Assembly: GCA_964594905.1 (NCBI GenBank)
Contig: CAZQOI010000001.1
Span: forward strand, 1 to 64,000
Reading direction: 5' to 3'
From: Granulosicoccus sp964594905
GTDB lineage: Bacteria; Pseudomonadota; Gammaproteobacteria; Granulosicoccales; Granulosicoccaceae
DNA length: 64,000 bases
Shown: one piece after another, positions 62,082 through 64,000 of the stretch
Position numbering within the stretch: position 1 is the first letter of the stretch
Layout of the letters: each line of letters begins with the position of its first letter
Made by a program: the position numbers and the translations under genes
The notes under the pieces: model-generated
Database searches by the model: none
Seen by the model: the letters and a program-made list of their open reading frames with translations, nothing else
Told to the model about the DNA's origin: nothing

Positions 62082-64000
62082 CGCGGTCTCTCGTCGCTAT
62101 TTTTGATCGCCTGGGTAATCTACGATACCGTCTGCTTGCCCTGATACTTGTGCCGCTATTGCTCCTGACCGGAACAGTTATCGCATTGGCGGCAAATTGG
62201 TCAACCGACTACACCTATCAGCAGTTGTACACCAAGGTGAATACAGACCTTCGTGTTGCCCACGAACATTTTTTTCGCATACAACACGATCTACAACGTG
62301 AATTGCAGTCTTTGGCAAACAGTTCCGCGTTGCGCACAGAGCTAAACCGAAATCACAATGCCAGTTTGATCGAACTGATCGACGCTGAACGTGCCTTTGG
62401 TGAATTTGACTTTCTGAACCTCTTGTCCAGTGATGCCTCCAAGCGGTTGACGGCGAACGGTTGGCTGAATCATGAAATTCGCGAATCACCTTTAACCCGG
62501 CAGGTGACCAACCTCCAAACACGGGTTTCATCATCATCCAATTCCACTGGTATCGAAATTTATAGTGCTGAACAGTGGCAACGCGAGTCAGCGATCAGTG
62601 CGGGAAAGGTCCTATTTCCTTTAATTGATACGCCACGTGCGGCTCCGACCAATCGCAAGGTTGAGGATCGAGCTATGGTGATTCGATCATTGCTAGCTAT
62701 CACCAATGACGATGGTGAACGATTGGCAATACTGGAAGGAGGGGTACTGCTTAATCGGAATTTCGGTTTCGTCGATGAGATCCGAGATCTGGTTTATGGT
62801 CCCGGCAGCCTTGCTCCAGGCAGCCGAGGTACCGTTACCGTTTTTCTCGATGATGTTCGGATAACCACCAATGTGCCCAAGTCCGATACGTCGCGAGCGT
62901 TGGGCACCCGGGTCTCCACCGAGGTTCGTAATACGGTTTTGGAGCAAGGTGTACCTTGGATCGATCGTGCCTTTGTTGTTAACGATTGGTATATATCGGC
63001 CTACGAGCCCATCGTTGATGTAAACGGCAACCGTGTCGGAATGTTGTATGCAGGATTTCTTGAAGCTCCATTCAGGCAGGACTTGATGAAAGCACTGGCA
63101 CTTCTGTCAGCGCTGGTTCTTGCTGGATCTCTATTTGCGGTCGTGCTGGCAATCGTTGGAGCACGATCGATATTCAAACCGATTGAAAAACTCACCTCGG
63201 TGGTACAAGCCACTGCTGCGGGTCAGAGAACACGGGTTGGGGACACTCGAGGTGGAAGTGAAATCAAGGAACTTGCGTTTCAATTTGACGTGATGTTGGA
63301 TACGCTCGAATCACATCGCACACAAATTGAACAAGACTCTCAATTACTTGAGGAAAAAGTACAGAGCCGAACGGTAGAGCTCAAACAACAAAATCAGCGT
63401 CTGACTGAATCTATTGAGTTGCTGAAACAGACGCGCCAGCAACTGGCGACCGCTGAAAAGCTCGCAGCTCTTGGTGAACTCACAGCGGGCGTAGCCCACG
63501 AGATCAACAATCCAACTGCAGTCATCCTCGGCAATATGGACATTCTGATCAATGAGATCGGGAATGCGAGAGGCAACGTCCAGATCGAGATAGATTTGAT
63601 CGTTGAACAGGTCTATCGCATTCGATCAATCACTGATCGCCTGTTGCAATACTCACGCTCTGATGTCGGTATGCCAGCTGCGGTGCCGGAATCGGTGTCA
63701 GTTGGCGAGTTGGTTGACGATACTCTCGGACTGCTGGGTCATGAGTTTCAGAATCTGGATGCTCGTGTTTCTGTGGACGACGAAGCTAAACGAACTGCGC
63801 GCATTGATTTTCACGAAATCCAACAAGTCCTGTTGAACTTACTACGAAACGCTTTAGAGTCATCAACCGAAAGCCAATCTGTTGAAGTACATACCTATGA
63901 TGTTTCAGTTAGTGAGGTAGCCATATCCGTCAGGGATTTCGGTACAGGTATTGACCCGGAAAATTTAACGCGGGTGTTTGACCCGTTTTTTACATTTGGC
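62078..64000 (+). CDS. sensor histidine kinase, 3'-truncated by the window
   Basis: The frame is open from ATG 62078 to the window end (641 codons). The layout is a membrane helix (about 14-36), a large periplasmic Cache-like sensor (37-330), a second helix (about 335-360), HAMP (360-415), a coiled coil, HisKA with GELTAGVAHEINNP (His 474) and an HATPase domain with the N-box NLLRNALESS (about 587) and G1 box DFGTGIDP. The sequence ends at DPFFTFG, just before the ATP lid. It pairs with the preceding response regulator; the stimulus is not evident. Confidence 0.93.
   Translation, partial: MTRSLVAIFDRLGNLRYRLLALILVPLLLLTGTVIALAANWSTDYTYQQLYTKVNTDLRVAHEHFFRIQHDLQRELQSLANSSALRTELNRNHNASLIELIDAERAFGEFDFLNLLSSDASKRLTANGWLNHEIRESPLTRQVTNLQTRVSSSSNSTGIEIYSAEQWQRESAISAGKVLFPLIDTPRAAPTNRKVEDRAMVIRSLLAITNDDGERLAILEGGVLLNRNFGFVDEIRDLVYGPGSLAPGSRGTVTVFLDDVRITTNVPKSDTSRALGTRVSTEVRNTVLEQGVPWIDRAFVVNDWYISAYEPIVDVNGNRVGMLYAGFLEAPFRQDLMKALALLSALVLAGSLFAVVLAIVGARSIFKPIEKLTSVVQATAAGQRTRVGDTRGGSEIKELAFQFDVMLDTLESHRTQIEQDSQLLEEKVQSRTVELKQQNQRLTESIELLKQTRQQLATAEKLAALGELTAGVAHEINNPTAVILGNMDILINEIGNARGNVQIEIDLIVEQVYRIRSITDRLLQYSRSDVGMPAAVPESVSVGELVDDTLGLLGHEFQNLDARVSVDDEAKRTARIDFHEIQQVLLNLLRNALESSTESQSVEVHTYDVSVSEVAISVRDFGTGIDPENLTRVFDPFFTFG

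Overview
The window is a chromosomal segment of a gram-negative bacterium, almost certainly a gammaproteobacterium. The evidence is the cluster frr-uppS-cdsA-dxr-rseP-bamA-skp-lpxD-fabZ-lpxA, the set surE-pcm-nlpD-rpoS, and btuB, lolA, queG and aat. Many starts are GTG or TTG, and GTGA/ATGA overlaps are common. Chitinolytic, B12-uptake and amyloid-like genes would fit an aquatic or surface-associated life, but genus cannot be read from the sequence. I saw no insertion sequence, prophage, CRISPR array or rRNA. One tRNA gene (Arg, anticodon CCT) is present.

Layout. 1-10182: pyrH tail, then translation recycling, isoprenoid/undecaprenyl and phospholipid synthesis, RseP, outer-membrane assembly (BamA, Skp) and lipid A synthesis. 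10221-13078: reverse-strand DUF2306 protein, MFS transporter and lpxB, which is detached from lpxA. 13107-21641: accessory enzymes (astacin-type protease with a GlyGly-CTERM-like tail, MFS transporter, GH20 hexosaminidase lipoprotein, EamA transporter, M42 peptidase). 21675-29988: tRNA-Arg, PilZ protein, YheT hydrolase, surE-pcm-nlpD-rpoS, Mth938-like protein, hom, thrC. 30050-36248: cobalamin riboswitch followed by a B12 uptake operon (btuB, a predicted propeller lipoprotein, btuC, btuD, btuF).

36296-43449 is the most unusual region. A secreted C39 cysteine peptidase (FapD-like) and an outer-membrane barrel (FapF-like) are transcribed away from a series of small Sec-exported proteins. Each small protein carries, after its signal peptide, a second leader that fits the double-glycine leader consensus (L-12, E/Q-8, L-7, V/I-4, A/G-2, G-1). 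Four such substrates are present. Interspersed are a UreG-type GTPase without the nickel-binding CPH motif, a fibronectin-III-like secreted protein and a LuxR-type regulator with a degenerate receiver. I propose a reduced functional-amyloid-like or surface-peptide export system distinct from canonical fapABCDEF.

43505-55903: aat, a FemAB-like protein, trxB, ftsK, lolA-rarA-GNAT-RluA-kinase operon, queG and a ChrR-like cupin protein. 55962-64000: a variant lexA with a nested-palindrome operator, a membrane-anchored TPR protein preceded by a repeat-bearing AT-rich region, an SRAP-family protein divergent from nth, and a sigma-54 response regulator with its histidine kinase, which runs off the window end.
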